Positions 1-7,803 of a DNA stretch of 64,000 bases are shown here, piece after piece. The notes under the pieces are model-generated. The model had not been told where the DNA came from, did no database searches, and worked only from the letters and a program-made list of their open reading frames with translations. The translations under genes were made by a program, and so were the position numbers. The number at the start of each line of letters is the position of its first letter. Position 1 is the first letter of the stretch. The DNA comes from Azospirillum griseum (GTDB taxonomy: Bacteria > Pseudomonadota > Alphaproteobacteria > Azospirillales > Azospirillaceae): contig NZ_RXMA01000028.1 of assembly GCF_003966125.1 (NCBI RefSeq), positions 1-64,000 on the forward strand. Direction: 5' to 3'.

Positions 1-156
1 TCGACCCAGCTCCCGCCATAAGGGCCGACATACAGAATCCATTTCAACGAACGCTGCTACTCATCTTTTCCAAATGCGATTCCCGTGCACCATCACCGAC
101 AGAACGCCCCCGTCTGCTCATCCCTGTTGATCGTCCCGCAAGATCTGATCCGCCGA

Positions 157-1038
157 TCACGAGGCGCTGGCGGGTGTGAACCACAGGGCCGGGTTGTCCA
201 GCGGCACCCCGTCCGGCAGGATCGGATTCTTGATGCGGAAGATCTTCCGCTTTTCAAAATGGACCTGATCCAACACCGACTTGATTTGCGGGTGGCTGTT
301 GAACAAGGCGTCAAAGGAGCCATCCGCCTGCGCCGCCTTCAACCCACGCATCAAGCGGTCGGCCAGAACGGTGTTTTTCTTGTTCACGTAGAAATACCGG
401 GTCAGCGGGTAATAGAGCGCCACGGTGGGTTCCACCATGATGCCGCTGGCCTCGCCGCCGTTGCTTTCCAACTCGGCATAGGCTTCGTTGGCCCCACGCG
501 GAAACCCGGCGAAGCGCCCGGCCTGCAGCATGGAAAAGGAGTTGGCGTAACCGGTCGTCCGCTGAACGTTGAACCCGGCCTCCGCCAAAATCTGGGTGTC
601 GGCCCAGGAAAACACCTGCCCGACCGACAGCTTCATCAGGTCATCCAGCGTCTTGACCGCCGCGAACAGCGGCGCGTCCTCCTTTCGGATCAGGAAGACG
701 CGGTAGCCCAGCAAGCCCTTGTCGAGCGGGAAATTGACCGCCAACAACCGATCGGATCGCTCCTTGGACGTGGACGCGACCAGCAGGTCAAACGTGTCGC
801 CAGCCTCCAGAATGTCGATCAGGCGCGGCCCCGGCGCGTTGGTTTCCACCGCTTGCAACCGGAATGGCCCGTCGGTCGCTTCGGTTTTCTTCAACGCCAG
901 CTCGAGAACCGCCAGCGGGTATTCGTGCCGAGGGTCGCGGTTCGATTCCGGTGCGTTGTACCGCACCACCGTCTGCGCCAGCGCGTTGGCCGACAGGAAC
1001 ATCGCGACCAGACAGAGAGCGATTGCGCGCACAGCCAT
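157..1038 (-). CDS. Periplasmic substrate-binding-like protein
   Basis: The product is 293 residues and begins with a clear signal peptide (MAVRAIALCLVAMFLSANALAQ, cleavage after ALA). The mature part reads like a type 2 periplasmic binding protein of the amino-acid class: a segment near DLLVASTSKERSDRLL, then a domain ending in a short C-terminal helix. The ATG at 1038 is preferred over the one at 1056 because GGGGAGGAG lies just upstream of it. No ABC permease or ATPase gene is adjacent, so it may be an orphan or a sensor-type binding protein. The ligand is unknown. Such orphan proteins in alphaproteobacteria often resemble polar amino acid binders. Confidence 0.7.
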   Translation of the reverse strand: MAVRAIALCLVAMFLSANALAQTVVRYNAPESNRDPRHEYPLAVLELALKKTEATDGPFRLQAVETNAPGPRLIDILEAGDTFDLLVASTSKERSDRLLAVNFPLDKGLLGYRVFLIRKEDAPLFAAVKTLDDLMKLSVGQVFSWADTQILAEAGFNVQRTTGYANSFSMLQAGRFAGFPRGANEAYAELESNGGEASGIMVEPTVALYYPLTRYFYVNKKNTVLADRLMRGLKAAQADGSFDALFNSHPQIKSVLDQVHFEKRKIFRIKNPILPDGVPLDNPALWFTPASAS

Positions 1039-1179
1039 GGTCTCCTCCCCAAACATCGTTCAGGGTCACATCTTGCGCGCGCTTGCGTTAAATTTCTTTT
1101 GGGGTTTTCCCTTTGAAATTATGAGACCGAATGACATACGCGGTGGTTTGGTGCCGCCGGTCCGCCATCATCCGGCGCA

Positions 1180-1572
1180 TCAAGACGCCGGAACCGCCCT
1201 GGGGTTGGCGATGGACAGTCGGGCGCGCACGATGGCCTCCAGCGCGTCCATCAACAGGTCCTGACCATCGCCGTCAAAGGCCCCGGTGGCGATCTCGATG
1301 CACAGGCGGTGTTGCAGGGCGTCCACCCGCGTCGCCAGTTCCTCCCCGGTCAGGCTGGGGTCGGCGTCCGCGCCGCACAGCGGCACGAGCGCCAGCAGCA
1401 TGGCCCGCCCGGAGTCGTCCAGGCCGCGCAACTCGCGCTCCGCCATCGCCAGCGCGTTGGACACCATCAGGGCGGCGTAGCGCCCCTCGGGCGGCAGATG
1501 GGGCAGCACATCGCGGCGCAGGGTGGCTGCGGCCAGTTCCAACAGGGTGTGGGCGTTGGGGTCGGTGCGCAT
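1180..1572 (-). CDS. DUF6285 domain protein
   Basis: This 130-residue helical protein of unknown function begins MRTDPNAHTLLELAAATLRRDVLPHLP, the pattern I associate with DUF6285. Its start codon overlaps the stop of the phosphotransferase gene as TGATG, so the two are translationally coupled. From general knowledge, DUF6285 proteins are commonly encoded beside APH-like phosphotransferases and acyl-CoA dehydrogenases. No acyl-CoA dehydrogenase is present here. Residues 75-90 carry a conserved-looking SLTGEELATRVDALQHRLC segment. Biochemical role not known; presumably an accessory to the kinase-like neighbour. Confidence 0.7.
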   Translation of the reverse strand: MRTDPNAHTLLELAAATLRRDVLPHLPPEGRYAALMVSNALAMAERELRGLDDSGRAMLLALVPLCGADADPSLTGEELATRVDALQHRLCIEIATGAFDGDGQDLLMDALEAIVRARLSIANPRAVPAS

Positions 1573-2654
1573 CAGCCGATCCTTTCAGCAGGAGCCACCG
1601 CGCGGGCGGCGGCGGATCGCAGGTGGCGCAGCAGGTCCATTTCGATGTCGGGCAGCATCCGCCCGGTCAGCGCCAGTTCCAGCGAGGGTTCACCGCCCGC
1701 GCTGTGCAAGCGGCCGTGCTGGATCGCCATGGCGGCCCACCGCACATAGGCGGCGGTTTCCCAATAGGCCACCCGCTGGGGATCGACGCGGCGACCGGAG
1801 GTCTCCTCGTAACCTGCGTAAAAATCGGCGCGGTCGGCGATGCCGCCGGCCTCGCGGTGGCTGCGGCGGAAGCGCCAGGACCGGGCGCAGAACCACGCCA
1901 CATCCTCCATCGGGTCGCTGAAACCGGCGCATTCCCAATCCAGAATGGCGGTCAACACGCCGTCCTGAACCAGATAATTGCCGGTGCGGAAATCGCGATG
2001 GCACAGCACGACCGCCCCCGGCAACGGCGCGTGGACGTGCAGCCAGCGCAGCCCCCAGACCAGAACCGGATCGCGCTGGGCGGCGTCGCCGATCCAGTCG
2101 CGGCATTGGCGGATGACCTCCTGCGCCGGGCAATCGGGCGGCGGGGCCAACACCTCCAAATCCGGGTTGGCCGCCGTGATCCGGTGCAGGCGACCAAGCT
2201 GCCGCCCCAACTCCCGCGCCAGATCGGGCATCGGCGCGTCGCCCTTGACCACGGCGAAGCCCGCCCCCACCCCGGCGATCCGCCGCATCAGGAAAAAGTC
2301 CGGGCCAAGAATGGCGGGATCGTCGCACAGGAACAGCGGTTCCGGGACCAGAACCCCGGCGCCGTGGGCGGCGCGCAGGGCGGCGAACTCACGGCGCTTG
2401 CCGATGCTGGCGGAAATCCGATCCGCCGTTTCCGCCCGCAGCACGCAGGCGTGCCGACCGGCCATCGGCCCATCGGCCAGCGTCAGCGTGACGCCCAGAT
2501 TCGGGCGGAAACCGCCGCTGCCCAACCACCCGTCATCGGTCACGGTCGCACGGCTGGCCCCGGCCTGTTCGGCCAGCCAGCCTTCCAGGCGGCAACGATT
2601 CTCGTCGGTCAACAACGCGCGGGTCGGTGGCACGGATGGGTTCGCGTCGGGCAC
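1572..2654 (-). CDS. APH-family phosphotransferase (ACAD10-like kinase fold)
   Basis: The product is 360 residues with an aminoglycoside phosphotransferase/choline kinase fold. The catalytic loop is visible as CHRDFRTGNYLV (Brenner motif HxDxxxxN) and the metal-binding segment as ILDWECAGFSDP. The family phosphorylates small hydroxylated molecules; the members that pair with DUF6285 and acyl-CoA dehydrogenases resemble the ACAD10 N-terminal kinase, which acts on hydroxyacyl substrates. That substrate assignment is inference. The gene is first of a two-gene unit, ending in a TGATG overlap with the DUF6285 gene. It is unlikely to be an antibiotic-resistance enzyme, because the sequence class and genome context point to lipid or acyl metabolism. 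Confidence 0.8.
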   Translation of the reverse strand: MPDANPSVPPTRALLTDENRCRLEGWLAEQAGASRATVTDDGWLGSGGFRPNLGVTLTLADGPMAGRHACVLRAETADRISASIGKRREFAALRAAHGAGVLVPEPLFLCDDPAILGPDFFLMRRIAGVGAGFAVVKGDAPMPDLARELGRQLGRLHRITAANPDLEVLAPPPDCPAQEVIRQCRDWIGDAAQRDPVLVWGLRWLHVHAPLPGAVVLCHRDFRTGNYLVQDGVLTAILDWECAGFSDPMEDVAWFCARSWRFRRSHREAGGIADRADFYAGYEETSGRRVDPQRVAYWETAAYVRWAAMAIQHGRLHSAGGEPSLELALTGRMLPDIEMDLLRHLRSAAARAVAPAERIG

Positions 2655-2727
2655 GGCCTACCCCCTTCATCCACGCTTGAGCGTTGGAAATGGTAGACAC
2701 GAAGCGCGACGGGCCACAACGCAAAAA

Positions 2728-2770
2728 AACGCCCCGTTTCCAACCCGGCACGGGGAGGAAACGGGGCGTT
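2728..2770 (-). terminator. Intrinsic terminator of the glucan synthase-like gene
   Basis: A perfect 14-bp stem (2728-2741 with 2757-2770) with a 15-nt loop is followed, on the minus strand, by a run of seven T (2723-2729 as A on the plus strand). It lies 14 nt beyond the stop at 2784. Confidence 0.9.
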
Positions 2771-2783
2771 GTCACACCCGGGA

Positions 2784-5462
2784 TCAGGCGGCCAGCGCCC
2801 GCCCACGCTGCGCACCCGCCGGGGCGGCTTGCGGGGCCACCGTCGTCGCCACGGCGGCCTTGCGGTCCGGCAGCGTGTCGAGCAGGGCAAAGCCGACCGC
2901 CATCAGGTTGGGCAGCGCCATCGCCGCCAGCAGCACAGCCCAGAGCGTCAGCGACAGCGTGCCGAGCGGGTTGACCAGCGCGGCGGTCAGCGACGCGGCC
3001 AGCAGTGCCGCCGACAGGATGGCTTCCGGCCGGGCGCAGAAGCGGCTTTGCGACCGTTTGCCCCCCTTGGCGGTGACGCGGAAGGCGTCCTTGCGCCGCA
3101 CCGCGCCGCGCAGCGCGGCCAGCCCCACCGTGGTGGACAGCGCCATGCCGACGGCGCAGGCGCTGACGCTCTCGCCCCAGCGGTTGCCGGAGGCGTAACG
3201 CGCGGCCAGCAGGCTCGCCACCACCCGCAAGCCCAACCCGCCCAGCACGGCGGCGGTCGCGGCGACCGGCGGCAGATGCAGCGGCAGAACCAGGGACGCG
3301 AAGGTCCAGACCACAGCGGCCACAGCGGCGACCAGCCCGACCGCGTCCGACCACCAGCGCAGCCAATTGAGCAGATAGCCCCGCTTCTGCACCGCCGTCA
3401 GACCGCTGGACCCGCCCAGCGCCACCGGCAGGAAGGCACGGCCATGCGCCCGCAGGATTTGCGTGGAGCCGAACACCCAACGGTCGCGCTGCTTGCGGAA
3501 CTGGGTGAAGTTGTCCGGGGCCAGCCCCGCGCCCAGCCGTTCGTCGGTGTAGGCGGCGCGGTAGCCCGCCGCGAGGATGCGCAAGCCCAACTCGGTGTCC
3601 TCGCAGATCCCCGCCTCCGACCAGCCGCCCACCCGCTCCATCGCCGCGCGGCGCAGCAGGATCATGGTCCCGTGGCAGATGAAGGCCTGATTGGCCACCC
3701 CCTCCTGCATGCCGACGTCGAAGAAGGGGCGGTATTCGGCGGCCATCGCCGCTTTCAGGGCGGTGTCGTGGCCGTCGCGATGCTCCTGTGGGGCCTGGAC
3801 GATGCCAACCGCCGGGTCGGCGAAGGCCGGGACCAGCTTGGACAGCCAATCGGGGGACACGGTGTAATCGGCGTCCAGCACGGCGATGATGGCGGCGTTG
3901 GGATCGGTGTGGCGCAGCGCCGCGTTCAGCGCGCCCGCCTTGAACCCCTCGATCTTCGGATACCAGTGGAACTTGAAGGCCGGACCCAGCGCGGCGCACA
4001 GCGCCTCCACCGGGCGAACCAGATGCTCTTCGGTCGTGTTGTTGATGAGAACGACGACCTCGTAATTCGGGTAGTCAAGGCGCGACAGCGCGGTCAGCGT
4101 TTCGGCCAGAACGTCGGGCTGCTCGCGGCAGGCGGCGACGTGGATGGACACCAGCGGCGCGGCGGCGGTGGGGCGCAGGCGGCGCGGCAGCAGCTCCGCC
4201 GCCCGTCCGGTCAGCAGCCGCCGGGCGACCGACACCCAATCGGCAAAGGCCACGCCCAGCATCAGCGCGCCCAGCGCGAAGGCCGATCCCCAGGTGGTCA
4301 GCGCGCCAAAGGTCAGATACTCGCCATAGGCCGCCGCCGCCGCCGCGCCCACGGCAAAACCGACCGCGTGGCCGCCCAGCCCAGCGGCCAGGGCAAAGGC
4401 CGCGTTGCTGCGCCGCCGGAACGCGGCGAAGGCCGACAGGGCCACACCGACCGCCAGCGCCAGCCCAGCCCCCAGCCGGTCGCCAAAGGACGGGCCAACC
4501 GGGCCGGACAGCGGCCATTTCGGCGCGCGGTCGGCGTCGAGCACGCCCCAGCTTGGGCCGGGCGAACCTTCGATGGTGGATTTCCACACGCCGTCAAACG
4601 CCTCGACCACGTTGTAATCCAGCCCCAGCGCCCCGGCCTCCGCCGCAAAACCGCGCACGACGGCGGCCTGGGCCTGCGGCGTCGGGTAGGCGTCGTGGAA
4701 ATTCTCCCCGCCCGAAGGCCAACCGACTTCGCCGATGTAGAGCTTCTTGCCGGGATGGGCCTTGCGCACGCTGTCCAGCCGGTCGCGGATCCAGGTCAGC
4801 GCATGGTCGACGGGCACGCCCTCCCAATAAGGCAGAACGTGGACGCCCATGAAGTCCGACGCGGCGACGGTGGCGTTGGCGTTGAGCATCTCCGACCAGA
4901 CATCGGCGGTCCCCACCTTGATGGTGCGGGGCACGGCGGCGCGCACCCGCTTGATGAAGGCGGCAAGCTCGGCGTCGGTCAGGTCGGCGCGCAGCAGGGT
5001 TTCGTTGCCGACGACGATGCGGCGGATGCCGCGCACCGTCTTGGCCAGGGTGATGGCGCGGGCCACCTCCTGCTCGTTGCGGGCGGCGTCGCGGCTCAAC
5101 CAGACGCCCAGCGTCACGTCCAGCCCCTTGGCCGCCGCGATCTCCGGCACCTGCCCTTGCGACCCGAGGCTGGAATAGGTGCGGATCCCATCGGCGAATC
5201 CGGCGATGGCGCTCATGTCCTTTTCCAGATCGGCCCGCGCCACCACCGGCGAGCGGGTCGGGTCATAGTCGCGCCCCGACGGCGAATAGGAGACGGAGGC
5301 GAGGCGGCCGGGTTCGGCCTCCACCACCGTCGGCGCGTTGCGCCAGGACCAGACGCACGCGTGGCCGACGGTGACGGCCAGCAGCGCGACGGCGATGGCG
5401 GTGCGCCGGATCGAACGATTCGGAGTGTGCACAGTCGGGGGGATCACAGTCGGGGAGATCAT
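2784..5462 (-). CDS. GH17 - GT2 fusion, beta-1,3-glucan synthase/transglycosylase-like membrane enzyme
   Basis: The product is about 892 residues. After an N-terminal membrane anchor comes a GH17-like domain with both family acids in place: the acid/base in VVGNETLL and the nucleophile in IGEVGWPSGG. Several membrane helices lead into a GT2 processive glycosyltransferase domain with VLDADYTVSPDW, ICEDTELGLR and the QRDRW motif, followed by further C-terminal helices. The family includes NdvB-type synthases that make cyclic or linear beta-1,3-glucans and remodel them. It probably builds a periplasmic or exported glucan. Start is uncertain: ATG at 5462 is used, but 5534 is possible, and neither has a strong ribosome site. 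It has its own terminator. Confidence 0.82.
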   Translation of the reverse strand: MISPTVIPPTVHTPNRSIRRTAIAVALLAVTVGHACVWSWRNAPTVVEAEPGRLASVSYSPSGRDYDPTRSPVVARADLEKDMSAIAGFADGIRTYSSLGSQGQVPEIAAAKGLDVTLGVWLSRDAARNEQEVARAITLAKTVRGIRRIVVGNETLLRADLTDAELAAFIKRVRAAVPRTIKVGTADVWSEMLNANATVAASDFMGVHVLPYWEGVPVDHALTWIRDRLDSVRKAHPGKKLYIGEVGWPSGGENFHDAYPTPQAQAAVVRGFAAEAGALGLDYNVVEAFDGVWKSTIEGSPGPSWGVLDADRAPKWPLSGPVGPSFGDRLGAGLALAVGVALSAFAAFRRRSNAAFALAAGLGGHAVGFAVGAAAAAAYGEYLTFGALTTWGSAFALGALMLGVAFADWVSVARRLLTGRAAELLPRRLRPTAAAPLVSIHVAACREQPDVLAETLTALSRLDYPNYEVVVLINNTTEEHLVRPVEALCAALGPAFKFHWYPKIEGFKAGALNAALRHTDPNAAIIAVLDADYTVSPDWLSKLVPAFADPAVGIVQAPQEHRDGHDTALKAAMAAEYRPFFDVGMQEGVANQAFICHGTMILLRRAAMERVGGWSEAGICEDTELGLRILAAGYRAAYTDERLGAGLAPDNFTQFRKQRDRWVFGSTQILRAHGRAFLPVALGGSSGLTAVQKRGYLLNWLRWWSDAVGLVAAVAAVVWTFASLVLPLHLPPVAATAAVLGGLGLRVVASLLAARYASGNRWGESVSACAVGMALSTTVGLAALRGAVRRKDAFRVTAKGGKRSQSRFCARPEAILSAALLAASLTAALVNPLGTLSLTLWAVLLAAMALPNLMAVGFALLDTLPDRKAAVATTVAPQAAPAGAQRGRALAA

Positions 5463-5543
5463 GGGATGCGCGATGCCCTGACAAAGGGGCAACCTGGGCG
5501 GTCGCCGGACATCGACACCAACAGGCCACCCCATCGGCCTATT

Positions 5544-5577
5544 CCCGCAGCGCCAGAAAAATTTTGCGCTGCGGGAT
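5544..5577. repeat. Inverted repeat, 11-bp arms
   Basis: Arms 5544-5554 and 5567-5577 pair perfectly. The 12-nt spacer contains AAAAATTTT. It is the first of four stacked inverted repeats between the glucan synthase-like gene and azlD. Confidence 0.7.
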
Positions 5578-5587
5578 GCCCTCTTAC

Positions 5588-5609
5588 GCGGTCAGAACAT
5601 TCTGACCGC
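5588..5609. repeat. Near-perfect palindrome with GTCAGAA arms
   Basis: Ten-bp arms (5588-5597 and 5600-5609) read GCGGTCAGAA and its complement and are separated by only CA. The spacing of 2 nt suits a protein-binding site or cruciform better than a terminator. Confidence 0.7.
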
Positions 5610-5667
5610 TGCGTTCATTCGCCACGCAGGCTCCGCGCCTACCGGCGCGCGCCCGCCGTCGCGGGCG

Positions 5668-5707
5668 ATACCGGGTTCAGACAGTCAGAGTTTTCTGAAC
5701 CCGGTAT
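5668..5707 (-). terminator. Inverted repeat at the azlD stop codon, possible terminator
   Basis: Thirteen-bp arms (5668-5680 and 5695-5707) pair perfectly around a 14-nt loop. The repeat abuts the azlD stop at 5707. On the minus strand no clean T-run follows, so it may act as an RNA-stabilising 3' hairpin rather than as a terminator. A further GC-rich repeat (5650-5656 with 5661-5667) sits beside it. Confidence 0.5.
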
Positions 5708-6012
5708 CACAGAAGTCGGCGCAGGATCACCACGGCCAACACCCCCAACGCCACCGCCAGCGCCATCGGCACCCGGCGGGCGATCAGGCAGACGAACAGG
5801 GCGGCGATGGCGTCGGACGGGCGGGACAGCGCCGCCGGAGCGACCAACGCCACCAGAACCGCGCCCGGCGTGGCCTCCAGCGCCGCGTTCGCCGCCGGGC
5901 CAAGCCGCACGCGGGCGATCAACCACGGCCCCCCGACGCGCGTCATCCAGGTCAGCAGCCCCGCCGCGACGATCACGCCCAGCAGCCCCGGATCGAACAG
6001 AGTGGTGTCCAT
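5707..6012 (-). CDS. azlD: AzlD family branched-chain amino acid exporter subunit
   Basis: This is a small, very hydrophobic protein of 101 residues with three to four membrane segments, containing the TWMTRVGGPWLI and LIARRVPMALAVALG regions typical of AzlD. It is the small partner of AzlC; AzlCD pairs export branched-chain amino acids or analogues. The start at 6012 overlaps the azlC stop as TGATG, giving tight coupling. Much longer frames upstream only read through azlC. Confidence 0.88.
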   Translation of the reverse strand: MDTTLFDPGLLGVIVAAGLLTWMTRVGGPWLIARVRLGPAANAALEATPGAVLVALVAPAALSRPSDAIAALFVCLIARRVPMALAVALGVLAVVILRRLL

Positions 6013-6737
6013 CACTTGGCCTCCTGTCCAGGCGTGGCCGACCGGCCCCGCCACGCCGCCACCGCCCCACCCGCGACCGCACCGGCCAGGATGTGCCAGG
6101 GGCCGCCCGGCAGCAGGCTGTGAACGGCCAGGGCCGCCGCCGCGCTCGCCAGCCAGGGCGGCAGGGAACCGGCCCCGCTCCACAACCCGGCGAGCAGGCA
6201 GAGGAAGACAGCGATGAAGGTGAAATCCAGCCCCCAGGCGGCGGGATCCGACACCAGCGCCCCGGCCAGCGTGCCCGCCACCGTGGCGCACAGCCAGCCG
6301 ACATAGAGCGTCAGCCCCACCCCGAACCAATAGGCAAAGGTGAGTTGGCCGCCCCGGCGCAGGGCCAGCGCCCACACCTCATCGGTCATGAAGAACAGGG
6401 CCAGCGCGGCGCGGACGGGCGGCACGCCCTGGAAGCGCGGGGCCAGCGTCGCCCCCATCAGCAGATGGCGCAGATTGACCAGCAGCACGCTGGCGATCAC
6501 CGCCAGACCGGGCGCGCCGTGGCCCCACATCTCCACCGTGACGAATTGGGAGCTTCCGGCGAAGATGATGCCGCTCATCAACCCCATGTCGAGCGGCGTC
6601 AACCCGGCCTTGGCGGCAAGGCTGCCCAGCAGCAGCCCGAAGGGAACGGCCCCCGCCAAAATCGGCAGGGCATGAACGGCGCCGAGCGCGACCTCGCGCG
6701 GGACGGACACCGGGGATGGCAACGTGATCGTGGTCAT
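6012..6737 (-). CDS. azlC: AzlC family branched-chain amino acid exporter, large subunit
   Basis: The product is 241 residues and polytopic. It shows the family's N-terminal signature (GAVHALPILAGAVPFGLLLG), then FAGSSQFVTVEMWG and LRHLLMGATLAPRF, all characteristic of AzlC. It should form the inner-membrane exporter with AzlD. The ATG at 6737 overlaps the stop of the AraC-type regulator as ATGA, which fixes the start and makes araC-azlC-azlD one operon. A copy of the repeated motif found in the araC upstream region lies at 6771-6788, about 35 bp before this start, so an internal regulated promoter is possible. Confidence 0.9.
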   Translation of the reverse strand: MTTITLPSPVSVPREVALGAVHALPILAGAVPFGLLLGSLAAKAGLTPLDMGLMSGIIFAGSSQFVTVEMWGHGAPGLAVIASVLLVNLRHLLMGATLAPRFQGVPPVRAALALFFMTDEVWALALRRGGQLTFAYWFGVGLTLYVGWLCATVAGTLAGALVSDPAAWGLDFTFIAVFLCLLAGLWSGAGSLPPWLASAAAALAVHSLLPGGPWHILAGAVAGGAVAAWRGRSATPGQEAK

Positions 6738-7648
6738 AGGGCGACAGTGTGGAGACGCGGCCCGGCCCGGTCTTGCACAGGATTGCTGCCGCCCAGATTG
6801 GCGCCGCGCCGATACTGGCCGGGCGACACGCCGACCTGCGCCTTGAACACCCGGCTGAAATGGGCCTGATCGCAAAAGCCGCAGGACAGCGCGATGTCGG
6901 CCAGAGTCTCCGGCCCGTCCAGCAACCGTTTGGCCCGCCGCACCCGCCGGTCGGTCAGATAGCCGTGCGGCGTGGTCCCGACGGCGGCGCGGAAGACCCG
7001 CAGCAGGTGGAAGCGGCTCAACCCCACCGCCCCGGCCAGATCGCTGAGTTCGACCGGGCTGTCGATGTGGGCGTCGAGATAGTCGCGGGCGCGGCGCACC
7101 GCCAGCGGTTCACGCCCCGCCGGGCGCAGGTTGCCCATCAGGTTGCCGTGGCGCAGCGCCACGGCGGTGAAGGCGCGCAGGGCGTCGATGTCGTTGCGCA
7201 GGGGATCCGGTTCCTCCCCTTCCAAGCCATGATGCAGGGCCTGGATGGCCTGGAAGACCACCGGGTCGTTGAACTCCGGTTCGGTGAAATGGGGCAGCAG
7301 CGGGCGGCCCAGCGCGTCCGCCACCGCCTGTTCAAGCAGCGCGACGGAGGGGTAGAACATGCGGTAGGCGTAACCGCTGTCCGCCGGGCGGCCATCGTGC
7401 AGGGTTTCCGGGTTGACGACCACCACCTGCCCGGCCGACGCCACCCGCTCCACCCCATGGCAGCGGTACAGCTCCGCCCCGGCGGTGATGACGCCGATCA
7501 CATAGGTTTCATGGGTGTGCGGGGCGTAGCTGTGGTGATGGAAGCGCGCGTTCAGGCATTCCATGCCGTCAAAGCGCCGCTCGCGCCACAGCCGGGCGAA
7601 ATCCCGCCCCCGCAACGGGGCGCGTGTCAGGGCGTCGTGCTGGTCCAT
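6734..7648 (-). CDS. AraC family transcriptional regulator of azlCD
   Basis: The product is 304 residues. Residues 1-170 resemble the AraC-binding cupin-like sensor domain (HHHSYAPHTHETYVIGVITAG), and the C-terminal hundred residues form two helix-turn-helix motifs (ELSDLAGAVGLSRFHLLRVFR and LADIALSCGFCDQAHFSRVFK). It is first in the operon with azlC and azlD, a common arrangement in which the regulator senses an amino acid and switches on export. The ATG at 7648 is used; GTG at 7654 is possible. Two direct repeats upstream (7687-7715) are good candidate operators for autoregulation. Confidence 0.9.
   Translation of the reverse strand: MDQHDALTRAPLRGRDFARLWRERRFDGMECLNARFHHHSYAPHTHETYVIGVITAGAELYRCHGVERVASAGQVVVVNPETLHDGRPADSGYAYRMFYPSVALLEQAVADALGRPLLPHFTEPEFNDPVVFQAIQALHHGLEGEEPDPLRNDIDALRAFTAVALRHGNLMGNLRPAGREPLAVRRARDYLDAHIDSPVELSDLAGAVGLSRFHLLRVFRAAVGTTPHGYLTDRRVRRAKRLLDGPETLADIALSCGFCDQAHFSRVFKAQVGVSPGQYRRGANLGGSNPVQDRAGPRLHTVAL
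6771..6788 (-). promoter_or_regulatory. Third copy of the putative AraC-type operator motif, upstream of azlC
   Basis: The 18-nt stretch TCTTGCACAGGATTGCTG differs at two positions from the copy at 7681-7698. It lies inside the 3' end of the regulator gene, 34 bp upstream of the azlC start. Confidence 0.45.
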
Positions 7649-7680
7649 GGCCACAGCCTAACAGCCCGCCACGCGCGCCG

Positions 7681-7715
7681 TCTTGAACAGGATTGCGGTG
7701 GGGACAGGATTGCGG
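7681..7715. promoter_or_regulatory. Direct-repeat operator in the araC/dusA divergent region
   Basis: The 12-mer ACAGGATTGCGG occurs exactly twice, at 7687-7698 and 7704-7715, with a 17-bp offset. The first copy is preceded by TCTTGA. Tandem same-strand half-sites with this sort of spacing are typical of AraC-family regulators. They sit 33-67 bp upstream of the regulator start. Confidence 0.55.
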
Positions 7716-7803
7716 CGACCGCGCTGGACTTCGCCCGCCGAATCGGCCAGATGAAGGCGCTCACCGTTTTTTGCACCCGCCCGCTTTCGGACCCGCCCCC
7801 CGC

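Noticed and set aside
939-949. GGTTCGATTCC, resembling a tRNA T-loop
   Set aside because: It lies inside the binding-protein gene and no acceptor or anticodon stem can be formed around it.
2769-6869. A 1366-codon open frame on the plus strand
   Set aside because: It is antisense to the glucan synthase-like, azlD and azlC genes and has an Arg/Gly/Pro-rich sequence without motifs, as is common opposite genes in GC-rich DNA.
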